The position numbers were made by a program, and so were the translations under genes. From Blautia wexlerae DSM 19850 (lineage in GTDB: Bacteria; Bacillota; Clostridia; Lachnospirales; Lachnospiraceae), in NCBI RefSeq assembly GCF_025148125.1, contig NZ_CP102267.1:1243501-1307500 (forward strand): DNA of 64,000 nucleotides, read 5' to 3'. This document shows positions 43,971 to 53,000 of the stretch, in pieces. The notes below the pieces were generated by a model. The model saw only the letters and a list, made by a program, of their open reading frames with translations, ran no database searches and was not told the origin of the DNA. The first letter of the stretch is position 1. Each line of letters begins with the position of its first letter.

Positions 43971-44171
43971 TTATAATTTTGTAACGTTTGCAGCCTGCAT
44001 ACCACGAGCGCCTTCTGTTAAGTCGTATGTTACAGCCTGTCCTTCTTCAAGGGATTTGAATCCTTCACCATTGATAGCGGAGAAATGTACAAATACGTCT
44101 GCACCGTCTTCACCAGTGATAAATCCGTAACCTTTTTCTGCGTTGAACCATTTTACAGTTCCCTTGTTCAT
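43971..44171 (-). CDS. Cold shock protein (CspA family)
   Basis: The 66-residue product is a single OB-fold cold-shock domain with RNP1 KGYGFITG and RNP2 VFVHFSAI. Such proteins bind single-stranded RNA and DNA and act as RNA chaperones. It begins at ATG 44171 on the minus strand behind GGAGG. The transcript has a leader of about 130 bases from the promoter at 44309-44337, and the leader contains a terminator-like hairpin. Confidence 0.95.
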   Translation of the reverse strand: MNKGTVKWFNAEKGYGFITGEDGADVFVHFSAINGEGFKSLEEGQAVTYDLTEGARGMQAANVTKL

Positions 44172-44218
44172 GTTGTTACCTCCATAAAAAATAAAAAAAT
44201 TATATAGTTTCTGGCAAA

Positions 44219-44279
44219 TAAAAAAATCACCAGATTTTACAGATTATATACTGTTATATAATCTCTAAAAACCAGTGAC
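44219..44279 (-). promoter_or_regulatory. Terminator-like hairpin in the cold-shock leader
   Basis: On the minus strand a long imperfect stem (CACTGGTTTTTAGAGATTATA with its partner ending AAATCTGGTG) is followed by ATTTTTTT. It lies inside the 5' leader, between promoter and start codon, so it may act as an attenuator or temperature-sensitive element. Confidence 0.65.
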
Positions 44280-44308
44280 TATACATTAAATAATCCAGAT
44301 ATGAACTG

Positions 44309-44337
44309 ATTATATCTCCCGCATTTTGAATTGTCAA
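44309..44337 (-). promoter_or_regulatory. Promoter of the cold-shock gene
   Basis: On the minus strand TTGACA (44337-44332), 17-base spacer, TATAAT (44314-44309): both hexamers are perfect consensus. Confidence 0.85.
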
Positions 44338-44445
44338 GCAAAAAAGACTGCACATCAGTAAAAAAAGGCTTTATAAAAGAAGAAGTTTCGTGTATTATGT
44401 ATATCAGAAAGTTATTGTCAAACGACAACGAAGGGAGAGAATTGC

Positions 44446-45732
44446 ATGGGTATTCTGATTCAGGGAGGACGTATCGTAGATGCGGCTACTGACACTGATA
44501 AAAAAGGCGATATTTATCTGGAAGATGGCGTGATCACCGAGATCGGTGAGAAACTTAAAATAAAAGATAAAAGCGACAAAGTAATAGATGCGAAGGGATG
44601 TCTGGTAATGCCGGGACTGATCGATCTTCACGTTCATTTCAGAGATCCGGGACAGACACAGAAAGAGGATATAGAGACAGGTTCCCGGGCTGCTGCAAGA
44701 GGTGGTGTGACAACGGTTGTTGCAATGCCGAATACAACACCGGTAATTGACAGTCCGGATCGTGTAAATTATGTGCATAATAAGGCAAAACAGCTTGCCG
44801 GCATTCATGTGCTCCAGGCAGGTGCCATTACGCAGGGGGAGAAGGGACAGGAACTTTCTGATATCGAAGGAATGGTAAAAGCGGGAATCCCGGCATTATC
44901 TGAAGACGGCAAATCTGTTATGAATACCAGACTTTGCAAAGAAGCTATGGAAGTGGCAGAGAAATTCAATGTTCCGATTTTTGCTCACTGTGAGGATATT
45001 GATCTGCGCGGTGATGGATGTATGAATGAGGATGAGAATGCGCGGAGACTTGGTCTGCCAGGTATCTGCAATGCAGTTGAGGATGTGATCGCAGCGAGAG
45101 ATATTCTTCTTGCCAGAGAGACAGGGGCAAGACTGCATCTGTGCCATTGTTCCACAGAAGGTGTTGCGAAGATGATGGAGATTGTGAAGGAAGAGGGATT
45201 GGACAATATCACAGCAGAGGTTTGCCCGCATCATTTTATCCTCACTTCCGATGATATTAAATGTGATGATCCAAACTATAAGATGAACCCTCCTCTTCGT
45301 ACGAAGAAAGATGTAGATGCACTGATCCGAGGACTGAAGGATGGTTCCTTTAAAGTGATCAGTACAGATCATGCACCTCATGCAGTGCCGGAGAAGACAG
45401 GCTCTATCCGGAATGCGGCTTTTGGCATTGTGGGAATTGAGACAAGCTTTGCATTGTCTTATACTGCACTTGTAGAAACTGGAATTCTTACAATCTCACA
45501 GCTTATTGAGAAAATGAGCTGGAACCCAGCACAGATTCTGGGAAGTGACAGAGGTACACTTCAGAAGGGACATCCGGCAGACATTGTCATTGCAGACATT
45601 GATCACGAATATAAAATAGATAAAAATGAATTTGCTTCCAAAGGACGCAACACACCATTTGACGGATGGAAAGTAAAGGGAAAAATTCTCTATACAATCT
45701 GTGATGGAAAAGTTGTATACCAGAATGCATAA
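44446..45732 (+). CDS. pyrC: Dihydroorotase
   Basis: PyrC closes carbamoyl-aspartate to dihydroorotate in pyrimidine synthesis. The 428-residue amidohydrolase has the zinc motif GLIDLHVHFRDPG, the His ligands in FAHCED and LHLCHCST, and the catalytic Asp in STDHAPH. It starts at ATG 44446 behind GGGAGAG and leads a five-gene operon pyrC-F-K-D-E. No PyrR-binding leader was recognised upstream. Confidence 0.96.
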   Translation: MGILIQGGRIVDAATDTDKKGDIYLEDGVITEIGEKLKIKDKSDKVIDAKGCLVMPGLIDLHVHFRDPGQTQKEDIETGSRAAARGGVTTVVAMPNTTPVIDSPDRVNYVHNKAKQLAGIHVLQAGAITQGEKGQELSDIEGMVKAGIPALSEDGKSVMNTRLCKEAMEVAEKFNVPIFAHCEDIDLRGDGCMNEDENARRLGLPGICNAVEDVIAARDILLARETGARLHLCHCSTEGVAKMMEIVKEEGLDNITAEVCPHHFILTSDDIKCDDPNYKMNPPLRTKKDVDALIRGLKDGSFKVISTDHAPHAVPEKTGSIRNAAFGIVGIETSFALSYTALVETGILTISQLIEKMSWNPAQILGSDRGTLQKGHPADIVIADIDHEYKIDKNEFASKGRNTPFDGWKVKGKILYTICDGKVVYQNA

Positions 45733-45765
45733 AAATACCATATCAATATTCAGGAGGAAAGACTC

Positions 45766-46692
45766 ATGATCAACAAACTTATTGAAAACATTAAAAAAAC
45801 AAACGCTCCTATCGTAGTAGGACTGGATCCGATGCTCAACTATATCCCGCAGCATATTCAGAAGAAAGCTTTTTCTGAACTGGGGGAAACATTAGAGGGA
45901 GCAGCAGAAGCTATCTGGCAGTATAATAAAGGAATCGTTGATGCGATCAGCGATCTGATCCCTGCAGTGAAACCACAGATCGCAATGTATGAGCAGTTTG
46001 GTATTCCGGGCTTAATGGCATATAAGAACACCATTGATTATTGCAAAGAAAAAGGTCTGGTAGTTATTGGAGATATCAAACGAGGTGACATTGGTTCCAC
46101 ATCTGCTGCATATGCAGTCGGACATCTGGGTAAAGTTCAGGTGGGAAGTAACAGAATCGCAGGTTTTGACGAAGATTTTGCGACAATCAATCCATATATG
46201 GGATCTGACAGTGTCAACCCGTTTATCGATGTATGTAAAGAAGAGAACAAAGGGCTTTTTGTACTCGTAAAAACATCCAATCCGTCCAGCGGAGAGTTTC
46301 AGGACAGAATCATTGACGGACGTCCGCTTTATGAGTGGGTTGGAGAGAAGGTTGCCCAGTGGGGAGAATCACATATGGGAAATGAATACAGCTATGTAGG
46401 TGCTGTAGTAGGTGCAACCTATCCGGAAATGGGAAAAACTCTCCGTAAGATCATGCCGAAAACCTTCATCCTGGTACCGGGATATGGTGCACAGGGCGGA
46501 AAAGGTGCCGATCTTGTTCATTTCTTTAATGAAGACGGACTTGGTGCGATCGTCAATTCCTCCAGAGGAATCATTGCAGCTTACAAACAGGAAAAATATG
46601 CTTCCTTTGGTGAATTAAATTATGCAGATGCATCCCGCCAGGCGGTAAAAGATATGATTGAAGACATCAGTACTGCTTTAAACAATCGCTAG
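45766..46692 (+). CDS. pyrF: Orotidine-5'-phosphate decarboxylase (type 2)
   Basis: PyrF decarboxylates OMP to UMP. The 308-residue length and the VIGDIKRGDIGSTS motif (catalytic Lys-Asp) identify the longer type 2 family. Also present are IVVGLDPML at the start, LVKTSNPSS, and LVPGYGAQGG near the end. ATG 45766 follows AGGAGGA. It sits between pyrC and pyrK. Confidence 0.95.
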   Translation: MINKLIENIKKTNAPIVVGLDPMLNYIPQHIQKKAFSELGETLEGAAEAIWQYNKGIVDAISDLIPAVKPQIAMYEQFGIPGLMAYKNTIDYCKEKGLVVIGDIKRGDIGSTSAAYAVGHLGKVQVGSNRIAGFDEDFATINPYMGSDSVNPFIDVCKEENKGLFVLVKTSNPSSGEFQDRIIDGRPLYEWVGEKVAQWGESHMGNEYSYVGAVVGATYPEMGKTLRKIMPKTFILVPGYGAQGGKGADLVHFFNEDGLGAIVNSSRGIIAAYKQEKYASFGELNYADASRQAVKDMIEDISTALNNR

Positions 46693-46702
46693 GAGGCATG
46701 AA

Positions 46703-47491
46703 ATGAGCGAAAAGACAAGAGAAATCTGCACTGTTGTAAGTCAGGAGAGCATTGGTGCAGGCATTTACAGTATGTGGATCCAGACTGACAGAATTGCAGC
46801 AGATGCGAAACCAGGACAGTTTGTATCTCTTTATACAAATGATAAATCCAAAATTCTTCCCAGACCGATCAGTCTTTGTGAGATTGACAAAGAAAATGGC
46901 CGTCTTCATCTGGTTTACAGAGTGACCGGACAGGGAACCGGAACCGATGAATTTTCACAGATGAAAGCCGGAGATACCATTCCGGTACTGGGACCTCTGG
47001 GAAATGGTTTTCCTGTAGAGAAGGCTGAGGGGAAAAAAGTTTTCCTTATGGGTGGTGGAATCGGTGTTCCTCCGATCCTGGAACTTGCAAAGCAGATGAA
47101 ATGTGAGAAAAAACAGATCATTGCAGGATACAGGGACTGTCATACGTTCCTCAGAGAGGAATTTGAGGCGGCGGGAACACTTTATATTGCCACAGAGGAT
47201 GGCAGTGTGGGAACAAAGGGCAATGTTATGGATGCTATCAGAGAGAATGCTCTGGAAGCGGACGTGATCTATGCCTGCGGACCAACTCCGATGCTTCGTG
47301 CAATCAAGAAATATGCCGAAGAAAATGGGATTGAATGTTATATTTCCCTGGAGGAACGTATGGCATGCGGAATCGGTGCCTGCCTTGCCTGTGTGTGCAA
47401 ATCCAGAGAAAAAGATGCACATAGCAATGTGAATAATAAGAGAATCTGCAAGGATGGCCCGGTATTTCTTTCTACGGAGGTGGAAATCTGA
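46703..47491 (+). CDS. pyrK: Dihydroorotate dehydrogenase B, electron transfer subunit
   Basis: PyrK carries FAD and a 2Fe-2S cluster and passes electrons from PyrD to NAD. The 262-residue protein has the FAD motif RPISLCEI, the NAD-binding GGGIGVPPILELAK, and the C-terminal Cys cluster (CGIGACLACVCK, then CKDGPVF). ATG 46703 follows TAGGAGG. The stop shares one base with the start of pyrD. Confidence 0.96.
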   Translation: MSEKTREICTVVSQESIGAGIYSMWIQTDRIAADAKPGQFVSLYTNDKSKILPRPISLCEIDKENGRLHLVYRVTGQGTGTDEFSQMKAGDTIPVLGPLGNGFPVEKAEGKKVFLMGGGIGVPPILELAKQMKCEKKQIIAGYRDCHTFLREEFEAAGTLYIATEDGSVGTKGNVMDAIRENALEADVIYACGPTPMLRAIKKYAEENGIECYISLEERMACGIGACLACVCKSREKDAHSNVNNKRICKDGPVFLSTEVEI

Positions 47492-48393
47492 TGGATATGA
47501 GTGTAAATATTGCCGGCGTAGAGTGGAAAAATCCGGTAACAGTGGCATCCGGAACCTTTGGTTCAGGAGCAGAATTTGCTGATTATGTAGATATTAATAA
47601 GCTGGGAGCAGTGACAACCAAGGGCGTAGCCAATGTCCCGTGGGTCGGAAATCCGACTCCGCGTGTGGCTGAAGTTTACGGAGGCATGATGAATGCGATT
47701 GGTCTGCAGAATCCTGGTATCGATCTTTTCTGTGAGAGGGATATTCCTTTTTTGAAACAGTATGATACAAAGATCATTGTAAATGTATGCGGTCATGCGC
47801 CGGAAGAATATCTGGCAGTGGTGGAACGTTTGGCAGATCAGCCAATTGATATGATGGAGATTAATATTTCCTGCCCGAATGTAAATGCAGGATTCCTTGC
47901 ATTTGGTCAGGATGCACATCATGTAGAGGAACTTACCGCTCAGATCAAAAAGATTGCAAAACAGCCTGTGATCATGAAGTTAACACCGAATGTCACAGAT
48001 ATCACAGAGATTGCAAAAGGTGCGGAAGCAGGCGGTGCAGATGCGGTATCCCTGATCAATACACTGACAGGAATGAAGATTGATATCAACAGGAAGACTT
48101 TTGCGCTTGCAAATAAAACCGGTGGTGTTTCCGGACCGATCGTGAAACCGATTGCTGTCCGTATGGTTTATCAGGTTGCACAGGCAGTCAATATCCCGAT
48201 CATCGGAATGGGCGGAATTTCCTGCGCAGAGGATGCAATTGAGTTTATTCTTGCAGGAGCCAGCGCAGTATCTGTGGGTACGGCAAATTTCCACAATCCG
48301 GCAGTGACACTGGACGTGATCGATGGAATTGAAGCGTATATGAAGAAGAATGGATTCAATTCCGTAAAAGAGATGGTTGGTATTGTAAAATAA
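47491..48393 (+). CDS. pyrD: Dihydroorotate dehydrogenase B, catalytic subunit
   Basis: PyrD oxidises dihydroorotate to orotate using FMN. The 300-residue class 1B enzyme has NPVTVASGTFG at the start, the active-site loop NISCPNVNAG with the catalytic Cys, and GMGGISCAEDAIEF with the phosphate-binding glycines. It works with PyrK encoded just upstream. ATG 47491 overlaps the pyrK stop by one base. Confidence 0.96.
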   Translation: MDMSVNIAGVEWKNPVTVASGTFGSGAEFADYVDINKLGAVTTKGVANVPWVGNPTPRVAEVYGGMMNAIGLQNPGIDLFCERDIPFLKQYDTKIIVNVCGHAPEEYLAVVERLADQPIDMMEINISCPNVNAGFLAFGQDAHHVEELTAQIKKIAKQPVIMKLTPNVTDITEIAKGAEAGGADAVSLINTLTGMKIDINRKTFALANKTGGVSGPIVKPIAVRMVYQVAQAVNIPIIGMGGISCAEDAIEFILAGASAVSVGTANFHNPAVTLDVIDGIEAYMKKNGFNSVKEMVGIVK

Positions 48394-48419
48394 AACAGAT
48401 ACAGGAGGCATAACATAAG

Positions 48420-49100
48420 ATGGAACAGTATAAACAGGAATTTATTGAATTTATGGTAGACAGTGAAGTTCTGAAATTCGGAGAATTTACCCTTAAAAGC
48501 GGAAGAAAGTCCCCGTTTTTTATGAATGCAGGCGGATATGTGACAGGTTCTCAGTTAAAGAAACTGGGTGAGTACTACGCACATGCTATTCATGATAAAT
48601 ATGGCGATGATTTCGATGTGCTTTTTGGACCTGCATATAAGGGAATCCCGTTAAGTGTTGTAACTGCAATTGCATTCAGCGAATTATATGGAAAAGAAAT
48701 CCGCTACTGTTCAGACCGTAAGGAAGAAAAAGACCATGGTGCAGATAAGGGAAGCTTCCTCGGAAGTAAATTAAAAGACGGCGATCGTGTAGTGATGATC
48801 GAAGATGTAACAACATCCGGTAAATCCATGGAAGAGACAGTACCGAAGGTAAAAGGTGCGGCTGATGTGGAAATCGTCGGTCTTATGGTTTCTCTGGACC
48901 GCATGGAAGTCGGAAAAGGCGGCGTGAAGTGTGCCCTTGACGAAGTCCATGACCTTTATGGGTTTGAAACAAATGCGATTGTTACAATGAAAGAGGTCAT
49001 TGAACATCTTTATAATAAAGAATATAAAGGAAAAGTAATCATTGACGATACATTGAAAGCCGCAATCGACGCATATTATGAGCAGTACGGTGCAAAATAA
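48420..49100 (+). CDS. pyrE: Orotate phosphoribosyltransferase
   Basis: PyrE joins orotate to PRPP to give OMP. The 226-residue protein has FTLKSGRKSPFFMNAG at the N-terminus, the catalytic loop Lys residues in DRKEEKDHG, and the PRPP motif VVMIEDVTTSGKS. ATG 48420 follows ACAGGAGG. It ends the pyr operon. Confidence 0.96.
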   Translation: MEQYKQEFIEFMVDSEVLKFGEFTLKSGRKSPFFMNAGGYVTGSQLKKLGEYYAHAIHDKYGDDFDVLFGPAYKGIPLSVVTAIAFSELYGKEIRYCSDRKEEKDHGADKGSFLGSKLKDGDRVVMIEDVTTSGKSMEETVPKVKGAADVEIVGLMVSLDRMEVGKGGVKCALDEVHDLYGFETNAIVTMKEVIEHLYNKEYKGKVIIDDTLKAAIDAYYEQYGAK

Positions 49101-49133
49101 GCAAATACAGGTAACAGCGATTTATAAATAAGA

Positions 49134-49163
49134 TATCATGATCTGCGAAAGCAGATCATGATA
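49134..49163 (+). other. Perfect 13-bp hairpin with GAAA tetraloop
   Basis: TATCATGATCTGC, GAAA and GCAGATCATGATA form a perfect stem after pyrE. It lacks a T-run, so it is not a clear terminator. It lies just before the ribosome site of the 50-residue gene at 49179. Confidence 0.75.
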
Positions 49164-49178
49164 CTGATGAGGACGATT

Positions 49179-49331
49179 ATGAACGAAAAAATTTATAAAA
49201 CCATGTCTTCCACAGGAGCCTGCAGTCTGACAGTCGGGATCATTGTACTGGCAACGGGAATCGTAACAGGGATCATGATGATCGTAAACGGTGCAAGACT
49301 GCTGAAAAAGAAATCAGAGATATTGATATAA
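49179..49331 (+). CDS. Small single-helix membrane protein (50 residues)
   Basis: ATG 49179 follows TGAGGA. The product begins MNEKIYKTMSS, has one membrane helix (about residues 16-38) and ends in Lys-Lys-Lys-Ser-Glu-Ile-Leu-Ile. No family is recognised. It is 48 bases from the pyr operon hairpin and 26 bases from the VanZ-like gene, so it probably shares a transcript with the latter. Confidence 0.55.
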   Translation: MNEKIYKTMSSTGACSLTVGIIVLATGIVTGIMMIVNGARLLKKKSEILI

Positions 49332-49356
49332 AAGGCTTCAGAAACAGGAGAAAACA

Positions 49357-49830
49357 TTGAAAAAAGAAACGAAGCATATCATACGGACACTGGGAACCAT
49401 TTTGTTTATCCTGTATGTTCTGGCACTGATTTATTTTCTGTTCTTTTCAGAAGAATACGGAAGAGCAGCAATGGAAGAAAGACAGTACAGATATAATCTG
49501 ATACCGTTTGTTGAGATAAGGCGTTTCTGGGTATACAGGAAACAGCTTGGACTTATGGCGGTAGTTACAAATCTTTTTGGAAATGTAATTGGTTTTCTTC
49601 CATTTGGATTTATACTGCCGGTTATTCTGGACAAAATGAGAAGCGGATGGCTGATCGTACTGGCAGGATTTGGGCTTAGTGTTACGGTAGAGGTCATCCA
49701 GCTTATTACAAAGGTTGGGTGCTTTGACGTAGATGATATGATATTGAATACAGCAGGGGCGGCTCTGGGATATCTGCTTTTTTTTATCTGCGATCACCTG
49801 AGGAGAAAAATTTATGGCAAAAAGATATAG
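49357..49830 (+). CDS. VanZ family membrane protein
   Basis: The 157-residue protein has four or so membrane helices and the VanZ signature: YRYNLIPFVEI, NLFGNVIGFLPFGF, and the final DVDDMILNTAGAALGY. VanZ proteins can lower susceptibility to teicoplanin in some hosts, but most homologues have no known role. TTG 49357 follows AGGAG by about seven bases. It overlaps the next gene by 17 bases. Confidence 0.85.
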   Translation: MKKETKHIIRTLGTILFILYVLALIYFLFFSEEYGRAAMEERQYRYNLIPFVEIRRFWVYRKQLGLMAVVTNLFGNVIGFLPFGFILPVILDKMRSGWLIVLAGFGLSVTVEVIQLITKVGCFDVDDMILNTAGAALGYLLFFICDHLRRKIYGKKI

Positions 49831-50134
49831 ATATGCGTTTGCAAAGAAAAGAGAGGCACAGCAGGGAAAACTGTCAGCAGTGCTGGCGGCTGTTTCACTG
49901 GTTTTATTTGTGACTGCAGTTTTGCTGGCATTTTTTTTGCAGGGACAATACGGATATATTGTAGGCGGGATCAGTCTTTGCGCAATGCTTCTGTCTGTAT
50001 ATGGATTTGCGATGGGACTGAAAAGCTTTTCAGAAGAAAACCGGACACACAAAGCAGGTATGATCGGCTCTATTGCAAACGGAATCATAATGATCGGATG
50101 GCTGGGAATCTTTCTGATGGGAATTTCCGGCTGA
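49814..50134 (+). CDS. DUF6142-like membrane protein
   Basis: A 106-residue protein has a basic N-terminus and three membrane helices (about 22-42, 48-68 and 83-104). It resembles the small Lachnospiraceae family DUF6142. The function is unknown. It overlaps the VanZ gene and precedes the M29 aminopeptidase by 38 bases, a cluster order that suggests co-transcription. Confidence 0.65.
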   Translation: MAKRYRYAFAKKREAQQGKLSAVLAAVSLVLFVTAVLLAFFLQGQYGYIVGGISLCAMLLSVYGFAMGLKSFSEENRTHKAGMIGSIANGIIMIGWLGIFLMGISG

Positions 50135-50172
50135 TTAACAGGGAAGTCTGATAGAAAAAGGAGAAATATAGT

Positions 50173-52206
50173 TTGGACGAATGGGTTATGGAACGGTATG
50201 AACTGGCGAAAGAAAGAATCGCTCAGATACCGGACGAGAAAATGGCAGAAGAACCGTACTGCGATTTTTTTACAAAAGAAGCAATGTTTTTACAGCAGGT
50301 GATTCATGTGATGGACCATGGAATTGCGGGGAAAAATCTTGAAGAACTTCAGGAACAGAATCATGAATTATATCAGGATATTCTGCCCGAAAATTATGAA
50401 AATTCTTATGGAAATCCTGCATATGCACAGAAAATGCTGGGAGAATACGGAAAAGTATTTACCTTTCTTTATACAGAACTTTATGGCACGATTGCTTATG
50501 CGTTTGAAAAAAAAGCATGGGATCTTACGGTTGTACTTGAATTGTTTCTGGAAATCTATTCTGCATTTACGCAGGAAGAAATTCCTGCTGAGAAACAGGT
50601 GAAAGAAATTCTCGTTTCCTACGTGAATGACTACTGCCAGGATATGGTGGAAAATCGGATCAGAGAGGCGATTGATCCTGAGAATAATTTTGTGGTTGAA
50701 ATGATCATGGATTCGGATCTGAGCGATCTGAGTTATCTGTATCAGTCCGGCGAATATGTATCGGAAAATGAACTGAAAACAGCAGAATTTATGAATTCAC
50801 TTTCCCAGAGGGAAATTGATGAGATGGCACGTACTTATACAGAAGGCTATCGGATGGGATTCATCACAGGAAGAAAAGATATTACAAAGAAGAAAACGGT
50901 TAATATACGTTATCATCTTGGCTTTGAGCGTATGGTAAAAGCGGCTGTTCTTCAGTTCCGGGAGATGGGGCTGCAGACGGTTATTTACCGCCATGCACTT
51001 CATGCGGTGAACAGACGGAATCAGTTCAGAAATGGATTTACAGGAGGAATTGCAAATCCGCAGTTTGATTATGACCACAGACAGGACAGTGCGCTGTTTC
51101 TGGATCCGGATTTTGTAAAGCGTAAACTTCGTGCCATGCAGACTTCTTATGATGAATATGCAGATCTGGCAGATGTACATGGCGGACCGGCTGTGATCGA
51201 GACATTTGGAGAGAAGCCGTTTTCACCGGTAAGTAAACCGGAAAGCTGGGCGTTTACAGAAGCACAGCAGAAGCTTCAGCTGGAACTGGACAATGAATCC
51301 GGTCAAATCACAAATCGTTATATCAAAGGTGAGGAAAGAAGTTTTACGATCATTGCTTATCCGATACCTGAGATCGGGGAGGATTTTCCGGAAATTTTCC
51401 GCGAGATCGTAAAGATCAATACATTGGATTATAAGAAATATCAGAAGATCCAGCAGACGATCATAGATACTCTTGATACCTGTGAATGGGTGGAAATCAA
51501 GGGAAAGGGAGAGAATGAGACAGATCTGCTCATTCATCTTCATACATTAACAGATGCGAAAACACAGACAAATTTTGAGAACTGTGTGGCAGATGTAAAT
51601 ATTCCTCTGGGTGAAGTATTTACTTCACCGGTGCTTGCAGGAACAGGCGGAATGCTTCATGTTTCAAAAGTATATCTTAACGGACTGCAGTTTTGTGACC
51701 TGAAGCTTGTGTTTGACTGCGGACAGGTGATCGATTACAGCTGTTCTAATTTTGAGACAGAGGAAGAGAACCGTAAATATATTGAAGATAATATTCTGTT
51801 CCATCATCCGAAACTTGCAATGGGAGAATTTGCGATCGGAACTAATACAACAGCTTATGTGGCAGCACAGAAATATAATATCGCAGACAAACTTCCGATT
51901 CTGATCGCGGAGAAAATGGGACCGCATTTTGCAGTTGGTGATACCTGTTACAGCTGGTCAGAAGATACTCCGGTCTATAATCCGGATGGTAAAGAGATCA
52001 TCGCAAGGGACAATGAGATTTCCGAGATGCGAAAAGAAGACGTCAGCCTTGCTTATTATGGATGTCACACAGATATTACGATTCCATATGACGAACTGGG
52101 AAGCATCCGTACGATTGATGATGAGGGGGATATGATCTCTATTATTGAAGATGGAAGATTTGTCCTTCCGGGTACGGAAGCTCTGAACGAGCCGTTTGGG
52201 GAATAA
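50173..52206 (+). CDS. M29-family aminopeptidase with N-terminal extension
   Basis: M29 aminopeptidases (AmpS/PepS type) are two-metal enzymes that remove N-terminal residues from peptides. The C-terminal 370 residues show the family blocks: GEVFTSPV with a metal-binding Glu, MGEFAIGTN, EKMGPHFAVGDTCYSW with His, and HTDITIPYDE near the end. At 677 residues it is longer than the usual 370-410; the first 270 residues have no motif I recognise and appear helical. TTG 50173 is the start with AAGGAG about ten bases upstream. It is cytoplasmic. Confidence 0.82.
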   Translation: MDEWVMERYELAKERIAQIPDEKMAEEPYCDFFTKEAMFLQQVIHVMDHGIAGKNLEELQEQNHELYQDILPENYENSYGNPAYAQKMLGEYGKVFTFLYTELYGTIAYAFEKKAWDLTVVLELFLEIYSAFTQEEIPAEKQVKEILVSYVNDYCQDMVENRIREAIDPENNFVVEMIMDSDLSDLSYLYQSGEYVSENELKTAEFMNSLSQREIDEMARTYTEGYRMGFITGRKDITKKKTVNIRYHLGFERMVKAAVLQFREMGLQTVIYRHALHAVNRRNQFRNGFTGGIANPQFDYDHRQDSALFLDPDFVKRKLRAMQTSYDEYADLADVHGGPAVIETFGEKPFSPVSKPESWAFTEAQQKLQLELDNESGQITNRYIKGEERSFTIIAYPIPEIGEDFPEIFREIVKINTLDYKKYQKIQQTIIDTLDTCEWVEIKGKGENETDLLIHLHTLTDAKTQTNFENCVADVNIPLGEVFTSPVLAGTGGMLHVSKVYLNGLQFCDLKLVFDCGQVIDYSCSNFETEEENRKYIEDNILFHHPKLAMGEFAIGTNTTAYVAAQKYNIADKLPILIAEKMGPHFAVGDTCYSWSEDTPVYNPDGKEIIARDNEISEMRKEDVSLAYYGCHTDITIPYDELGSIRTIDDEGDMISIIEDGRFVLPGTEALNEPFGE

Positions 52207-52280
52207 AGGCATTTTCCTGTTAAGTTCGGAATACAAAAAAATTTATTAGTTCGTTAAAATATTTCTTTGCATTAATTTTA

Positions 52281-52309
52281 TTGACAGAAAAAGGGAATCT
52301 TAGTAGAAT
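52281..52309 (+). promoter_or_regulatory. Strong promoter directly before a terminator hairpin
   Basis: TTGACA at 52281-52286, 17-base spacer, TAGAAT at 52304-52309. The start site (near 52315) falls inside the 5' arm of the next hairpin. Confidence 0.7.
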
Positions 52310-52311
52310 CT

Positions 52312-52359
52312 ACGGTTAGAGAGGGTTTTGATAAAATCTTTTCTGACCGTACTTTTTTT
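52312..52359 (+). terminator. 18-bp terminator hairpin at the start of the pur leader
   Basis: ACGGTTAGAGAGGGTTTT (52312-52329) pairs along its full length, with G-U pairs, to AAAATCTTTTCTGACCGT (52333-52350); the loop is three bases and seven T follow. It either ends the M29 transcript or acts as an attenuator for purE. Confidence 0.88.
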
Positions 52360-52439
52360 ATCAATAAAATAAAAACAAAGTCCCGGACAGATAAAATCTG
52401 GTCTGTCTGAGAATACTTGAGAAGAAAAGGAGAATAATC

Positions 52440-52940
52440 ATGGCAAAAGTAGGAATTGTGATGGGCAGCGACTCAGATATGCCGATCATGAGCAAAGCAG
52501 CAGACATTCTGGAGAAACTGGGAATTGATTACGAGATAAAGATCATTTCCGCACACAGGGAACCGGATGTCTTTTTTGAATATGCAAAAACAGCAGAGGA
52601 AAAAGGCTTTAAAGTAATCATCGCAGGTGCAGGAATGGCAGCTCATCTGCCGGGAATGTGCGCAGCAATCTTCCCGATGCCGGTTATCGGAATTCCTATG
52701 CACACTACTTCTCTGGGAGGAAGAGATTCCCTTTATTCTATCGTACAGATGCCGTCAGGAATCCCGGTTGCAACAGTCGCTATCAACGGAGGCGCAAACG
52801 CAGGACTTCTGGCAGCTAAGATACTTGCAACATCAGATGAGGAACTTCTTGCAAAATTAAAAGCTTACAGCCAGGAATTAAAAGAACAGGTGGAAGCAAA
52901 AGACGCAAGATTACAGGAAGTCGGATATAAAAATTACTAA
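52440..52940 (+). CDS. purE: N5-carboxyaminoimidazole ribonucleotide mutase
   Basis: PurE (class I) converts N5-CAIR to CAIR in purine synthesis. The 166-residue protein has VGIVMGSDSDMPIM, the ISAHREPD catalytic His motif, and GIPMHTTSLGGRDSL. ATG 52440 follows AAAGGAG. It leads purE-M-N-D; purK, purC, purF, purL and purH are not in this window. Confidence 0.95.
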   Translation: MAKVGIVMGSDSDMPIMSKAADILEKLGIDYEIKIISAHREPDVFFEYAKTAEEKGFKVIIAGAGMAAHLPGMCAAIFPMPVIGIPMHTTSLGGRDSLYSIVQMPSGIPVATVAINGGANAGLLAAKILATSDEELLAKLKAYSQELKEQVEAKDARLQEVGYKNY

Positions 52941-53000
52941 GATAAAATGAGGATAACTCAGGTTCATAAACAGGATCAGGGGTAAAAACGGAGGATTATC

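Noticed and set aside
49357..49830. Part of a vancomycin resistance cluster
   Set aside because: Only a VanZ-like gene is present, with no vanHAX genes; VanZ homologues are common in sensitive bacteria.
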